A stretch of 64,000 nt of DNA from the NCBI RefSeq assembly GCF_003143775.1, contig NZ_QFRJ01000009.1, positions 97,819 through 161,818 of the forward strand, written 5' to 3'. The notes under the pieces were generated by a model. It was not told the DNA's origin, did not search any database, and saw only the letters and a list, made by a program, of their open reading frames with translations. The position numbers and the translations under genes were made by a program. Shown piece after piece: positions 16,574 to 26,238 of the stretch; positions within the stretch are counted from its first letter, which is position 1, and the number at the start of each line of letters is the position of its first letter. Source of the DNA: Brumimicrobium oceani (lineage in GTDB: Bacteria; Bacteroidota; Bacteroidia; Flavobacteriales_D; Crocinitomicaceae).

Positions 16574-17593
16574 TTAGAAGTTAATGGTTCTCTCTGGAAA
16601 GAAAAAATTCTTTTGAGAATGATTATAAACTCCAAAAACTCCTAAGCCGTTTTCTACATTACTTGAAACATTTTGTGGTTCAGAAGCCCCAAACAAAAAA
16701 TTAACGTCGCTCGTAATTAAATGAATCCTTTTATTTGTCTCAAATTCATAATATTCCTTCGAGACATTTCTAAGATGATAATTTAATTTTTTATGGGGGA
16801 AATCCACAGGGCCATTGCCCATATATGCCACCATTGGGAAATAGAAACTTACAGATTTTTCTTCTCCGCTAAATGTTTTGTCTGTAAAAAGTAATGATTT
16901 GGAGGTAGAAGGGGGGCCTCCATTAAAACTAGAGGAGTAATGGCTTAATCCTGTTATAAAGGCTTCGTCTGTTCTTAAAGAGTATTTAACTAACTCTTTA
17001 TCAGGGGGACTTATTTGAGTAACAACTATTTCATAATAATTATCTTCTCCTGGAGGATCTTGGAAAGTTAAAGTGGAAGAGCCATACAACTCATTTTCTT
17101 TGATGAATAGTGCATATACTGAGGATGTGTCCACAGATTTAATTGGAACTTTATTGGGCATTTTAGACTTACTTGAAACGAATTGATCACCACAAAACAC
17201 TTCTATTTCTAACTCATCTCCGGCTTCTGGAAAATCTTGTTCATTTTCAAATAGTGCATAGTATTCTTTTGTCTGATCATAAAATATAGTATCGTAAGCT
17301 ATGCTGTTTTTCATGAGGACAACTTTACAATTCTGTAAATTTTCTTGGGGCTTATCATTAACCGAAGAACTCAGTCCCAAAATTAAAAAATTCGGGACTT
17401 TCTGAGGATAAGCTGAATCCCAGTAAATAATTCCAGGTCCTGTATCTAAATCCTCAGGCCAATTGGTGATTTCAGACCTCATTACTAATCTGGGTTCTGC
17501 CTTTTTAACATCAATTATTACTTCTTTTTCACAGGAGTAAAAAAGATTGAGCAGAAAAAGTATAGTTAAAGGATATATAACAGATCTATTCAT
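16574..17593 (-). CDS. DUF4249 family lipoprotein, TonB receptor partner
   Basis: A 339-residue lipoprotein with a lipobox at LNLFYSCEKEV (Cys21). It has no catalytic motif. The pattern of a beta-rich body with late SDVNFLFGASEPQNVSSNVENGLG fits DUF4249, found in Bacteroidota just upstream of TonB-dependent receptors. By analogy with SusD-type partners it probably caps or assists the receptor on the outer membrane, but this is inference. Only 2 nt separate it from the receptor gene. Confidence 0.85.
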   Translation of the reverse strand: MNRSVIYPLTILFLLNLFYSCEKEVIIDVKKAEPRLVMRSEITNWPEDLDTGPGIIYWDSAYPQKVPNFLILGLSSSVNDKPQENLQNCKVVLMKNSIAYDTIFYDQTKEYYALFENEQDFPEAGDELEIEVFCGDQFVSSKSKMPNKVPIKSVDTSSVYALFIKENELYGSSTLTFQDPPGEDNYYEIVVTQISPPDKELVKYSLRTDEAFITGLSHYSSSFNGGPPSTSKSLLFTDKTFSGEEKSVSFYFPMVAYMGNGPVDFPHKKLNYHLRNVSKEYYEFETNKRIHLITSDVNFLFGASEPQNVSSNVENGLGVFGVYNHSQKNFFFPERTINF

Positions 17594-17745
17594 TTTGGCG
17601 TAATTAATTTAAAGTTATAATAGCTCTTCATTATTTATATTTCCTGTGTTAACGAATTAGCTTGATATTTATTTTTGAAGAGTTAAAATTATGAATAAGG
17701 TTTGACTCAAAGAACTGAGTTATCTGAATTAAGAGGATGAAACAA

Positions 17746-18707
17746 CTAATGCTCGTCCTTTTTATCTTCTAGAATTTTTTTCAAAATATTAATTACGTTA
17801 GGTTCATCATAAATCCTATTATTAATTATTAGTATTGGAGTTTGAAATATAAAATTATCTTTTAAAACGTCAATATTCCTCAATATTTGTTTATGGACAT
17901 TTATCGAATTATAATCTTCTTTAAAATCTTTTATATTTAGTCCTAAATGCTCCGCAAATGATAATATAAGAGAGTCACTCAGAATACCATCGTGTACTCG
18001 CTCAATTACGAAATCGTTCATAGCATCAAATGCATTCTGATTATCTGCCGCAATTGGGGCCTTTGCAAACTTTAGCAATTGATCACTGAAGTATACAAAT
18101 TTAAATTGGGCAATATCTTTATATCTGTCAGCAAGTAGTTTTATATCATCGTAAATAGTATAACAATGCAAACATTCATAGTTTGAAATCACTGCAATTT
18201 CCAAGCAACAGCCATTTCCCGTTTCCATGATATGTGGCCCCTCTAAATTGCCTTGAAATTCCCTGTGAAAATCTTTTTTTAAAAAAACGGATACTTTGGC
18301 ATCATCAATTAACTCACTTTTAACTCCATTAAGACTTACTTGATAAACCGCAGTGTTATATATGGCTTCTGCCCTTATCGAATCATTTGCTAAAACAGCT
18401 TCATAATCATTGTTTTTTAATTCGATTTCAAGAGCTGAAGTAAAGTTCTTAGGAGTGTAACTTTTTATAAATTCATATTTAGTTTGATTCGCTCTATGCG
18501 CCTCTTCTTCCAGTAACATATCAATAAAAAAATCGCTTATAGCGTTTAATTTTAAATTATAAATTTCATTTGAAACTATCGAATCCAAGTCCTTATCAGT
18601 TAAATTGATATCTTCATATTTGGCAATAACTACATCATTTCTATTCTCGTTTGAAGAACAACTGAAGAATAAAAATAAAGTAAAAATGAAACAACTTTTT
18701 TTCTCAT
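17746..18707 (-). pseudogene. DsbA/thioredoxin-like lipoprotein with an apparent one-base frameshift after the signal start
   Basis: The body (280 residues from a TTG at 18588, frame open upstream) has a CLHC active site at residues 139-142, a cis-Pro segment (FQTPILIINNR) and a helical insert, as in DsbA-like thioredoxins of the Thioredoxin_4 type. Upstream, the same frame encodes a perfect lipoprotein signal (SCFIFTLFLFFSCSSNEN) but has no start codon. An ATG at 18707-18705 followed by AGA and a run of seven A (18702-18696) is one base out of frame. One extra A would give M-R-K-K-S-C-F and join them. Options are a sequencing error, a real deletion, or slippage in the A run. It lies 53 nt after the next lipoprotein gene on the same strand. 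Confidence 0.7.
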
Positions 18708-18759
18708 TTTAATTTATTAAACAGGAAGGGCTAGCCCACCTCCCCCATTGGTTTAAAAA

Positions 18760-19797
18760 TTATAATTCACTAAATTTATATGATTTTATCAATAAGTTAC
18801 GATTCCAAATATACTCTTTACCAACTGCATCGTTTGGAATTTTAACCACCTTACAATTTGCTAAATCTGAACCGCTCTCAATTTCTGGTTGCCATGGACA
18901 GGAACCGTTAACAAATGTATACATAAACCAAGTCCCACCTGCACCATAATTATAAGTGAATGCAGTTGACCCTTGTGGAACAGTCCCATAATAGCACTCA
19001 CCAAAATTATTACTATCGTAACTCCCTAAAGGACAAACCTTACTATACGCGTATTCAGAATCCAAAGAGTAAAATACATAATAGTTATAATTATTTTGAC
19101 GAAAATCTTGATAAACTAACATTGCAACTTTTTTCGGATTTCTACTTTCGTAATCCCAATAATGTGCATAACCATAATTACCGGGATAAATAAACCAATT
19201 TCCAATTCCATTTACTTCATAATCCTTCCACAAAGTACTATACCAGTTATTTTCCTTGTATTTATATTTCAACATATTGTTATATCCGTAGCCTTTGTGA
19301 ATTGCACCTATATGTGTTTGTGTATTAGTATTAGCCACATAGGTGATTGGCGCTTTCGAAAATAAGCCATTTTTCAAACCCTTACTTTTGATGTTTAATG
19401 AAAAGAACTTCATATTTGCTTCAAAACTATGGTTAACAAGCTCTATTATGAGGTTAGATTCAAGCTGTTCGCCTTCCAAACTAACTTCATCATTACTTTC
19501 TCTTGGAGAATTCAAAGCAATGTCTATTTGCTTATTATTGTTAGTGCTTATTTCTAATTCATTATTATTTAGAAAATCAGTTATTACACTCATATTATCA
19601 GAATGCAATGCATACATAACGTAATTTTTATTTGTTTCATCATAAACAATAATCTCATGTTTAAAATTTTTGTATTGTGTCTCCTCAAAATTAGAAATTT
19701 CCGTAGAATTAGAATTAACTTTTTCTTTAAAATCCTCTTTCTTGCAAGAAAGCATTCCCAATACAATAAGTGCATAAATTAAATACGATTTTTTCAT
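18760..19797 (-). CDS. Uncharacterised aromatic-rich lipoprotein
   Basis: A 345-residue protein from the ATG at 19797, chosen because MKKSYLIYALIVLGMLSCKK is a complete lipoprotein signal (Cys20) and the 14 residues before it look untranslated. The mature protein has a Ser/Asn-rich N-terminal half and a C-terminal half very rich in Tyr, Trp and Asn (for example NWFIYPGNYGYAHYWDYES and FRQNNYNYYVFYSLDS), with Cys pairs that could form disulfides. No family is recognised. The adjacent thiol-oxidoreductase-like gene could assist such Cys pairs, but that is inference. The IS1595 element ends 94 bp upstream of its ATG. Confidence 0.6.
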   Translation of the reverse strand: MKKSYLIYALIVLGMLSCKKEDFKEKVNSNSTEISNFEETQYKNFKHEIIVYDETNKNYVMYALHSDNMSVITDFLNNNELEISTNNNKQIDIALNSPRESNDEVSLEGEQLESNLIIELVNHSFEANMKFFSLNIKSKGLKNGLFSKAPITYVANTNTQTHIGAIHKGYGYNNMLKYKYKENNWYSTLWKDYEVNGIGNWFIYPGNYGYAHYWDYESRNPKKVAMLVYQDFRQNNYNYYVFYSLDSEYAYSKVCPLGSYDSNNFGECYYGTVPQGSTAFTYNYGAGGTWFMYTFVNGSCPWQPEIESGSDLANCKVVKIPNDAVGKEYIWNRNLLIKSYKFSEL

Positions 19798-19881
19798 AGT
19801 AAATATTTTTATTTTATATGTTTTAGTTCTTAAAGGCAACTAAAATTAACCTGAAATAATTTGACTAGTATTATTTTTTTG

Positions 19882-19891
19882 TAAACTTAAT
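19882..19891 (+). repeat. 10-bp direct repeat flanking the IS, left copy
   Basis: TAAACTTAAT abuts the left end of the IS and recurs exactly at the right end, as expected of a target-site duplication. IS1595 elements usually make 8 bp, so two matching bases may be chance. Confidence 0.7.
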
Positions 19892-20897
19892 ATGCTTCCC
19901 CGCAATGTTACCACTAATTATTTGCAACGGCAATAACCAAGCGATCAAATAGCCTTTCGCCAAAATACCTTCTATTCAGTTTGTAGCAGAACTCATCTAA
20001 ATACAATTGTAAATATTTGCGTTTTATTTTGTGATAAACGCCAAGGAAATTCCGTTTTGCATTACTAATTGCAATATGCACCCACTTAAGAGTCTCTTTA
20101 GTTGTTTCCTTTGTAGACTTCTCCATTATGTGCGTTTCAACTAAATCAGCAATATCAACATAACTTGTGCTCTTATCAGAAAAAACAATAGATTGTTCAT
20201 CTACATTCTCAGATATAGTTTCGTTTACAGATTCTTTCTTATGACTGTCAAGTACTTTCATTTTATAATATCTACAAGATTTTGAGACTTTTCCTGTTTC
20301 AATATCCTCTAAATAGGTTGATTCAGCCATAACTGCAACATTTTGTTGTTTCTGACTTCCTTTACCTCTTTTCAATTTTATTCCATCTGGTGTAGCTTTT
20401 TCAAAGTAAGCTTCGTCAAATTCTATCATTCCTTCAAGCGTGTATTGGTTGTCTCTATTTCCCATAGCGTTTCTAATTCGATGCATCAAAGACCAAACAG
20501 TATCATATCTATTGTGGCCTAGTTGTCGTTGTAATTCACAAGCTGAAAAACCTTTTTTAGTACATGTCATGAAAATCATAGCTAAATACCAGGTTCGCAC
20601 TGGTAAGTTGGACGCCTTCATAAATGTACCACTTCTCAAAGTAGTCCTAAAACGACATTCACTACACTGCCATTGCCACTTGGACTTTAGCCAATAATGT
20701 TTTTTACATTTACACTTTTGACAAGTGATCCCTATCTTTTCTCGTTGCTCTTTAAAGTGTGTTTTACAACTCTCTTCAGTTGGAAAAATTTCTACAAATT
20801 CTAGAATATTCATGCCTTAATGTTTAAATTTAAAGCAAAGTTAGATCACTACTACGTAATCTATTTATGTTCTAGTGGTATGATTGCGGGGAAGCAT
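19892..20897. mobile_element. Intact IS1595-family insertion sequence
   Basis: A 1006-bp element with imperfect terminal inverted repeats. The left end begins ATGCTTCCCCGCAAT and ends with ACCACTA at 19916. The right end (20873-20897) is its complement with two mismatches. One full-length transposase gene lies inside, its stop codon within the left repeat. An identical 10-bp sequence flanks both ends. All parts look intact, which suggests recent insertion. It sits between the aromatic-rich lipoprotein gene and the typA region, so it may have separated that gene from its promoter. Confidence 0.88.
19914..20813 (-). CDS. IS1595-family transposase
   Basis: A 299-residue DDE-type transposase. 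An N-terminal zinc ribbon has CQKC (31-34) and CSEC (50-53). A helix-turn-helix region follows (KGFSACELQRQLGHNRYDTV). The catalytic core has a first Asp in MIEFDEAYFE, a second in IVFSDKSTSY and a likely Asn in the third position (ISNAKRNFLGVYHKIKRK), as in D-D-N members of the family. The C-terminal YLQLYLDEFCYKLNRRYF matches the IS1595/ISXO2 signature. The length is normal and no stop interrupts it, so it is probably functional. Confidence 0.92.
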   Translation of the reverse strand: MNILEFVEIFPTEESCKTHFKEQREKIGITCQKCKCKKHYWLKSKWQWQCSECRFRTTLRSGTFMKASNLPVRTWYLAMIFMTCTKKGFSACELQRQLGHNRYDTVWSLMHRIRNAMGNRDNQYTLEGMIEFDEAYFEKATPDGIKLKRGKGSQKQQNVAVMAESTYLEDIETGKVSKSCRYYKMKVLDSHKKESVNETISENVDEQSIVFSDKSTSYVDIADLVETHIMEKSTKETTKETLKWVHIAISNAKRNFLGVYHKIKRKYLQLYLDEFCYKLNRRYFGERLFDRLVIAVANN

Positions 20898-20907
20898 TAA
20901 ACTTAAT
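20898..20907 (+). repeat. 10-bp direct repeat flanking the IS, right copy
   Basis: TAAACTTAAT, identical to 19882-19891, directly after the right inverted repeat. Confidence 0.7.
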
Positions 20908-21367
20908 TAAAAAATCAATCTGACCTAATTAAACATTTCAAATAATATGTATCTTTTGAAAATATAATATCATTGGTGATATCTTTATGTAGTGTTTTTT
21001 TGATAAATTAACTTTAGATATTACAAAATTTCATAATTAAACAGTCTGAAATCTTGTGGTTCAAAACAATTAAAAAATATCTATAATGCTAAGTAATGAT
21101 TACAAAGGCTTTTATCCTTAATTAATGATTAGTTTTAAAATAGAAATTTGCTTAAATTCATTTGAAATATGTGTGTAATCCCGATGATTATTTAAGAAAT
21201 GACCTTTATTCAAAAATTGATCCTCGCCATTAAGACATACTTATTGAATTTCTAATGCTCGTTGTGATTTGACTAAAATATCTATAATATCTCACACCAT
21301 TTAATTTTAGAAATATATCGATGATAGTGAACTTCTAAAAGACACCATGGATAAAATTTAATCTTGT
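20908..21367. other. Non-coding AT-rich stretch
   Basis: About 460 nt with frequent stops in all frames, very low GC, and no recognisable protein, RNA or repeat. It could hold remains of the region cut off by the IS. Confidence 0.5.
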
Positions 21368-21408
21368 TAACACAAAAAAAGGCGATTACCTTTCGATAAT
21401 CGCCTTTC
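21368..21408 (-). terminator. Rho-independent terminator of typA
   Basis: On the minus strand, AAAGGCGATTA pairs with TAATCGCCTTT around CGAAAG and is followed by a T run. A 23-nt stretch is identical to the 14.2-kb terminator. Confidence 0.85.
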
Positions 21409-21478
21409 TAAAATATGTATTCAGTCTAAACCTTAAATCCTTGGCATAACGCCGTATTTAAGACTTTTTTGTCATAGA

Positions 21479-23278
21479 CTATTTTCCAGCTCTCTTACGT
21501 GCACCCTCATCCAAAAGAATCTTACGAATTCTCAATGATTCTGGTGTTACCTCAACGTATTCATCGGACTGAATGTATTCCAAACTTTCCTCTAAAGACA
21601 TTTTGATTGCTGGAGCAATACTGATTTTATCATCAGCTCCTGAAGAACGCATGTTTGACATTTTCTTCGTTTTCGTAACGTTAATTACCAAATCTCCTTG
21701 TCTAGAATTTTCTCCAATTACTTGACCTCCATAAATTGCCTCGTTAGGATTAACGAAGAATTTACCTCTGTCTTGTAAGTTATTCAAAGAATAAGGAATT
21801 GCTGATCCTTTCTCCATAGAAATTAAAGAACCATTTTGACGTCCAGGGATTTCTCCTTTGTACGGTTGGAACTCAATAAATCTGTGGTTCATGATTGCCT
21901 CACCAGCAGTTTGAGTTAACAAATAGTTACGTAAACCAATAATTCCTCTTGAAGGCACGATGAAGTCAACAATCATACGGTCACCTTTGGCTACCATATT
22001 CGTCATTTCACCTTTTCTTCGAGAAACTGCCTCAACCGCTGTTCCAGAGAATTGTTCAGGTAAATCAATTGTTAATTCTTCAATTGGTTCGTGCTTCTTA
22101 CCATCAATTTCCTTGATGATTACTTGTGGCTGACCCACTTGTAATTCGTAACCTTCACGACGCATTGTTTCAACCAATACAGCCAAGTGCATTACCCCTC
22201 TTCCGAAGACCAACCATTTATCCGCTTTTTCAGTTTGCTGAACACGCAACGCTAAGTTTTTCTCTAATTCCTTCGTCAAACGCTCTTGAATGTGACGAGA
22301 AGTAACAAACTTCCCTTCTTGTCCGAAGAATGGTGAATCGTTAATAGAGAAAGTCATGCTCATTGTTGGCTCATCAATAGTGATGGTTTCCAATGGCTCA
22401 GGATTTTCAGCGTCACAGATAGAATCTCCAATATCAAATCCTTCAATTCCAGTTACCGCACAAATATCACCAGGCTGAACACTGTCTACCTTAATTCGCT
22501 CCGTTCCTTCGTAAACAAACACATCTTTGATGCGGTGTTTTTCTTGCGTTCCATCACGTTTAGCAAGAAGGATTGGCATTCCAGGCTTAATTGTTCCTCT
22601 TTGCAAACGACCAATTGCGATACGTCCAACAAAAGAAGAAAAGTCTAAAGAAGTAATCAACATTTGGGTATTTCCCTCTTCAATTTTCACTGGAGGGAAA
22701 TATTCCAAAATTGAATCTAAAAGCGGCTCAATAGAATCGGTTTGTTTTTTCCAATCTTTAGACATCCACTTATTCTTTGCAGAACCATATACCGTTTCAA
22801 AATCTAATTGATCTTCATTCGCTTCAAGTTCAAACATCAAGTCAAAAACTTTCTCATGAACCTCATCAGGTGTACAGTTGTCTTTGTCTACTTTATTTAC
22901 AACAACTAATGGTTTTAATCCCAATTGAAGTGCTTTTTGTAGTACAAAACGTGTTTGTGGCATTGGTCCTTCAAAGGCATCTACCAACAAACAAACACCA
23001 TCCGCCATGTTCAATACACGTTCTACCTCACCACCAAAATCGGCGTGACCAGGAGTGTCAATGATGTTAATCTTTGTTCCTTTATAATTTACAGAAACGT
23101 TTTTTGATACGATGGTAATCCCTCTTTCTCTTTCTTGATCATTATTATCCATCATCAATTCGCCAGCATTTTCACGATCTCTCTCGCTAAATGACTCTCC
23201 TGCTTCGATTATACGGTCAACCAACGTAGTTTTACCGTGGTCAACGTGTGCTATAATCGCTATATTTCTAATTTCCAT
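21479..23278 (-). CDS. typA: Ribosome-associated GTPase TypA/BipA
   Basis: A 599-residue translational GTPase. G1 AHVDHGKTT at the N-terminus, G2 region ERERGITI, G3 [12 protein letters not shown] and G4 NKVDKD are present. Domain II and III follow, and then the BipA-specific C-terminal domain ([20 protein letters not shown] then [19 protein letters not shown]). BipA binds the ribosome near the EF-G site and is needed for assembly and growth at low temperature in other bacteria. It lies 35 nt after the DEAD-box helicase gene on the same strand, and both are linked to ribosome work in the cold. The terminator lies at 21368-21408. Confidence 0.96.
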   Translation of the reverse strand: MEIRNIAIIAHVDHGKTTLVDRIIEAGESFSERDRENAGELMMDNNDQERERGITIVSKNVSVNYKGTKINIIDTPGHADFGGEVERVLNMADGVCLLVDAFEGPMPQTRFVLQKALQLGLKPLVVVNKVDKDNCTPDEVHEKVFDLMFELEANEDQLDFETVYGSAKNKWMSKDWKKQTDSIEPLLDSILEYFPPVKIEEGNTQMLITSLDFSSFVGRIAIGRLQRGTIKPGMPILLAKRDGTQEKHRIKDVFVYEGTERIKVDSVQPGDICAVTGIEGFDIGDSICDAENPEPLETITIDEPTMSMTFSINDSPFFGQEGKFVTSRHIQERLTKELEKNLALRVQQTEKADKWLVFGRGVMHLAVLVETMRREGYELQVGQPQVIIKEIDGKKHEPIEELTIDLPEQFSGTAVEAVSRRKGEMTNMVAKGDRMIVDFIVPSRGIIGLRNYLLTQTAGEAIMNHRFIEFQPYKGEIPGRQNGSLISMEKGSAIPYSLNNLQDRGKFFVNPNEAIYGGQVIGENSRQGDLVINVTKTKKMSNMRSSGADDKISIAPAIKMSLEESLEYIQSDEYVEVTPESLRIRKILLDEGARKRAGK

Positions 23279-23313
23279 TCTTCGTTTATCTGGGTTTTAG
23301 TGTAATTTTATTA

Positions 23314-25095
23314 TTATCTTCTTCTTCTGCTTGAACCACCGCCTGAGCGACCTCCACTTCTGCTTCCGCCTCCGCTTCTTCCACCACTGCGTCTATCTCC
23401 ACCAGAGCGACTTCCTCCACGGCTTCCACCACGACCTCTACCACCTCCACCTGAAGATTTTTCTTGGGTTTTTTCAATGTTCATGCTTTTCCCTTCGAAA
23501 TCTGCACCATTTACTTGCGCTAGAATTTTATCTGCATCAGATTTATCTGCATCAAAAAATGAGAAGGCTGGCATAATATCAATTCTACCAATCGTGTCAG
23601 ATTTTAATCCTGTAGCATCGCAAATTACACGCAATAATCCACCCGGATTCAAACCATCTTTATCTCCTAAAGAAACGAAGAAACGTTGTTTGTTTTCATC
23701 TGTTCTTCCTCTGTCTCTTCTTCGTCCTCTATCTCTATCGCGACCTCTATCGTCACCACCTCGATCAGATGCTTTTGCATTCAAGTCTCCGGCTTTCTTG
23801 TAATAATCTAAGAAACGGTTAAACTCAGCAGAAACGAATTTTTTAATCACTTCTTCTTTAGTTAGTTCCTCTAAATCTGCTAAGATATGTGGAATGAAAG
23901 GAGCTATTTCTTCTTCGTTTACTTTCGTTGCTTTTACTTTGTTGATCATCGATTCCAACTGGATAGCACAAATTGCTTCCGGTCCAGGAATTTCAGCTGG
24001 AGTAAATTTCTGACCAATAATCTTTTCGATTTGATTGATCTTATATTTCTCACGTGTGTTGATCAAAACAAGAGATTCTCCTGTATTTCCAGCACGTGCT
24101 GTACGACCACTACGGTGCGTATAGTTTTCTACCTCATCTGGCAGATTATAGTTAATTACGTGAGTAATATCGTCCACATCAATTCCACGAGCAGCAACAT
24201 CAGTAGCCACAAGCAATTGAATGCTTCGGTTTCTGAATAAGTTCATTACTCTGTCTCTTTGTGCTTGGGATAAATCTCCGTGCAATGCTTCTGCGCTGTA
24301 CCCTTCTTTTCCAAGTTTTTCAGCTACTTGCTGCGTTTCTCTTCTTGTACGACAAAAAACAAGTCCAAATATCTTTGGGTTAAAATCGATTAAACGCTTC
24401 AATGCAGCGTAACGATCTCTTTCTTTTACTGAAAAATAAATGTGGTCAATGTTGGCATTACCTTCATTTTTGTTTCCTATGCTCACCTCAAGTGGATCAG
24501 TCATATACGTTTTCCCAATTCTTGCCACTTCTTTTGGCATTGTTGCAGAAAACAACCACGTACTTTTTTCTTCTGGCGTAGCGCTCAAAATGAAATCCAA
24601 ATCTTCTTTGAATCCCATGTTTAGCATTTCATCTGCCTCATCCAATACTACTACTTCAACTTCATTCAGTTGAATTGCTTTGCGTTTGATCAAATCAACT
24701 AAACGTCCTGGTGTAGCTACAATAATAGAGACTCCGTTTCTGATGTTTTTGATTTGTCTTTGAATGTCTGCTCCACCATAAACGGCTTCCACAGTTGCAC
24801 TTTTTTCGTACTTAGAATAGTTTTGTAAATCTTTTGCAATCTGCAAACATAATTCCCTAGTTGGACAAATAATTAAGCCTGTTGGATATTTTCGGCTTTC
24901 TGTAATTCTGTTCACTAATGGTAATCCAAAAGCGGCAGTTTTCCCTGTTCCAGTCTGTGCTAATCCTACAAAATCACTCTTAGACTTGAGTAAGTGTGGA
25001 ATGGCTTCTAACTGAATTGGCGTTGGCTGTTCAAACCCCATGTCTGTAACAGCTTTGACCACTTGGCTTCTCAGCCCTAAATCGTTAAAGGTCAT
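23314..25095 (-). CDS. DEAD-box RNA helicase with C-terminal RNA-binding domain and RGG tail
   Basis: A 593-residue protein from the ATG at 25095. The Q motif (GFEQPTPIQ), motif I AQTGTGKT, motif II DEAD, motif III SAT and motif VI HRSGRTARAG are all visible. After the two RecA-like domains a DbpA/CsdA-type RNA-binding fold (RFFVSLGDKDGLNPGGLLRV then ICDATGL) is followed by a Gly-Arg-Ser-rich tail of about 60 residues. It probably unwinds rRNA or mRNA structure during ribosome assembly. A promoter at 25118-25146 lies after the longer in-frame start at 25200, so the 25095 start is preferred and MTFNDLGLRSQVV matches the family. Confidence 0.95.
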   Translation of the reverse strand: MTFNDLGLRSQVVKAVTDMGFEQPTPIQLEAIPHLLKSKSDFVGLAQTGTGKTAAFGLPLVNRITESRKYPTGLIICPTRELCLQIAKDLQNYSKYEKSATVEAVYGGADIQRQIKNIRNGVSIIVATPGRLVDLIKRKAIQLNEVEVVVLDEADEMLNMGFKEDLDFILSATPEEKSTWLFSATMPKEVARIGKTYMTDPLEVSIGNKNEGNANIDHIYFSVKERDRYAALKRLIDFNPKIFGLVFCRTRRETQQVAEKLGKEGYSAEALHGDLSQAQRDRVMNLFRNRSIQLLVATDVAARGIDVDDITHVINYNLPDEVENYTHRSGRTARAGNTGESLVLINTREKYKINQIEKIIGQKFTPAEIPGPEAICAIQLESMINKVKATKVNEEEIAPFIPHILADLEELTKEEVIKKFVSAEFNRFLDYYKKAGDLNAKASDRGGDDRGRDRDRGRRRDRGRTDENKQRFFVSLGDKDGLNPGGLLRVICDATGLKSDTIGRIDIMPAFSFFDADKSDADKILAQVNGADFEGKSMNIEKTQEKSSGGGGRGRGGSRGGSRSGGDRRSGGRSGGGSRSGGRSGGGSSRRRR

Positions 25096-25117
25096 ACTTT
25101 TATTTAAAATTTGAGTG

Positions 25118-25146
25118 CAAAGGTACGACATTCTCAAGAGAATCAA
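25118..25146 (-). promoter_or_regulatory. Bacteroidota promoter before the DEAD-box helicase/typA pair
   Basis: Minus strand TTG (25146-25144), an 18-nt spacer, then TACCTTTG (25125-25118), a consensus fit. The ATG at 25095 is 22 nt past the box. A TTCTCTTGAGAA palindrome lies in the spacer. Confidence 0.7.
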
Positions 25147-25679
25147 GATTTTGAGGTTTTTTTTATTGGTTTTTTTTCGCGGACTAGGCTGAAAAGTCAA
25201 ATAGAGGGTGTTTTTTAAGATGTTGATTTTGTGGAGCGTATGAAATAATGGTTAATTTTTAATTGTTAATCCGCCATTTGTTGGACAAGTTGCTTAACAC
25301 CTTCATTGTCATTTACTTGTAAATATAGATTACTTCCCTCTCTTTCTCCTCTCTCACTCTTAGCTTTACCACAATGAGTGCGCGAGATTTCACTTAGAGA
25401 AGCAGCGTCCTTGATTGGCATGAAGGAAATGAGAAAAGTACACCTGCGGTGTTGGAAAAAAAATGAAACCTAAAAAACATGGTCTATTTAAATAAAACGG
25501 AGTTCTAATGCAAACATACCTGACAAGGAAGGTGCGATTCCATTTCAGCATTCAAAAAACAGAAGTTACGAGGAGATTGCATATATTTTAGAAAAAGTAG
25601 GAGCTGAATAAAAATTAATGATATTTGTGAAAAATGTAAAAATTGTCCACCAGGCTGGTGGACAATTGCAAAACAATAA
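25147..25679. other. Non-coding stretch with a short open remnant
   Basis: AT-rich sequence with no start-to-stop gene of note. From about 25502 to 25611 one plus-strand frame reads NIPDKEGAIPFQHSKN then RSYEEIAYILEKVGAE and stops. It has no start codon nearby and could be the tail of a lost gene. I cannot assign a family to it. Confidence 0.45.
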
Positions 25680-25802
25680 AGGTTCCTTATAAAGAAGCCA
25701 ATGGGGATAAGCGAGTTCACTTTTGGTGAATTACCGAAAATAATTCAAAATAACATGCCTACGGTTGAGGAATTAGAAACAGAACTTAACAGAAAAAAAT
25801 AA
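25680..25802 (+). pseudogene. C-terminal remnant of a YhcG/DUF1016-type PDDEXK nuclease
   Basis: A plus-strand frame starting after a stop reads KKPMGISEFTFGELP then KIIQNNMPTVEELETELN and stops at 25800-25802. This matches in order the end of DUF1016/YhcG proteins, where a (K/R)PIGVSEY motif is followed by LP.......LPT(V/I)EE(L/I)E.EL. No upstream nuclease domain or start codon is present, so it is a decayed fragment. Such nucleases are frequently carried in restriction and defence islands. Confidence 0.65.
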
Positions 25803-26238
25803 ATGTATTGAAATACATTATCAGAACTGGCATAACTCCCTACTGGTGCATTTAAATATTAAATGCGTATCCGATACTTTACCAGTAAATTTAGAATTAA
25901 ACTTAAATCCTCCATAAAACCTGCGTTTTATGAAATATGGTATATTATTAATTTCAAGATATGACAATATTTAGGATTCATGACGCAAGCAATCCGTGTT
26001 TATCCGAATTCGCCTGAGGTGAAAATCCGTGTTTATCCGCGTTGCTTGCAGTTCTGCTGAGCTTGCCGCTGCATCCGTGTCATCCGCGTTCCATTACAGC
26101 GCAAACCATTTGCTAGGGAATAGAGCTTAAATGATTTCACTACTGGCAAAGATCCCGACAGGTATTAAATATTATTTCTATCTTAGAAAAAACAGGAGCA
26201 TAACAGCACCAAAACAGAAACACAAAATTTAAAAGAAG
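25803..26238. other. Non-coding stretch with degenerate ATCCGTGTT repeats
   Basis: Contains AATCCGTGTTTATCCG at two adjacent spots (about 25988-26040) and ATCCGTGTCATCCGCGTTCC near 26070-26092, with a GCTGAGCTTGCCGCTG motif between. These are decayed tandem motifs with no ORF. No clear promoter for the following gene was found. Confidence 0.5.

Noticed and set aside
23286..23477. Minus-strand 63-codon frame rich in Val, Glu and Ala
   Set aside because: It is the shadow of the Gly/Arg-rich tail of the DEAD-box helicase in another frame.
25505..25720. Minus-strand 71-codon frame opposite the YhcG remnant
   Set aside because: The opposite strand gives the recognisable DUF1016 tail, so this is its shadow.
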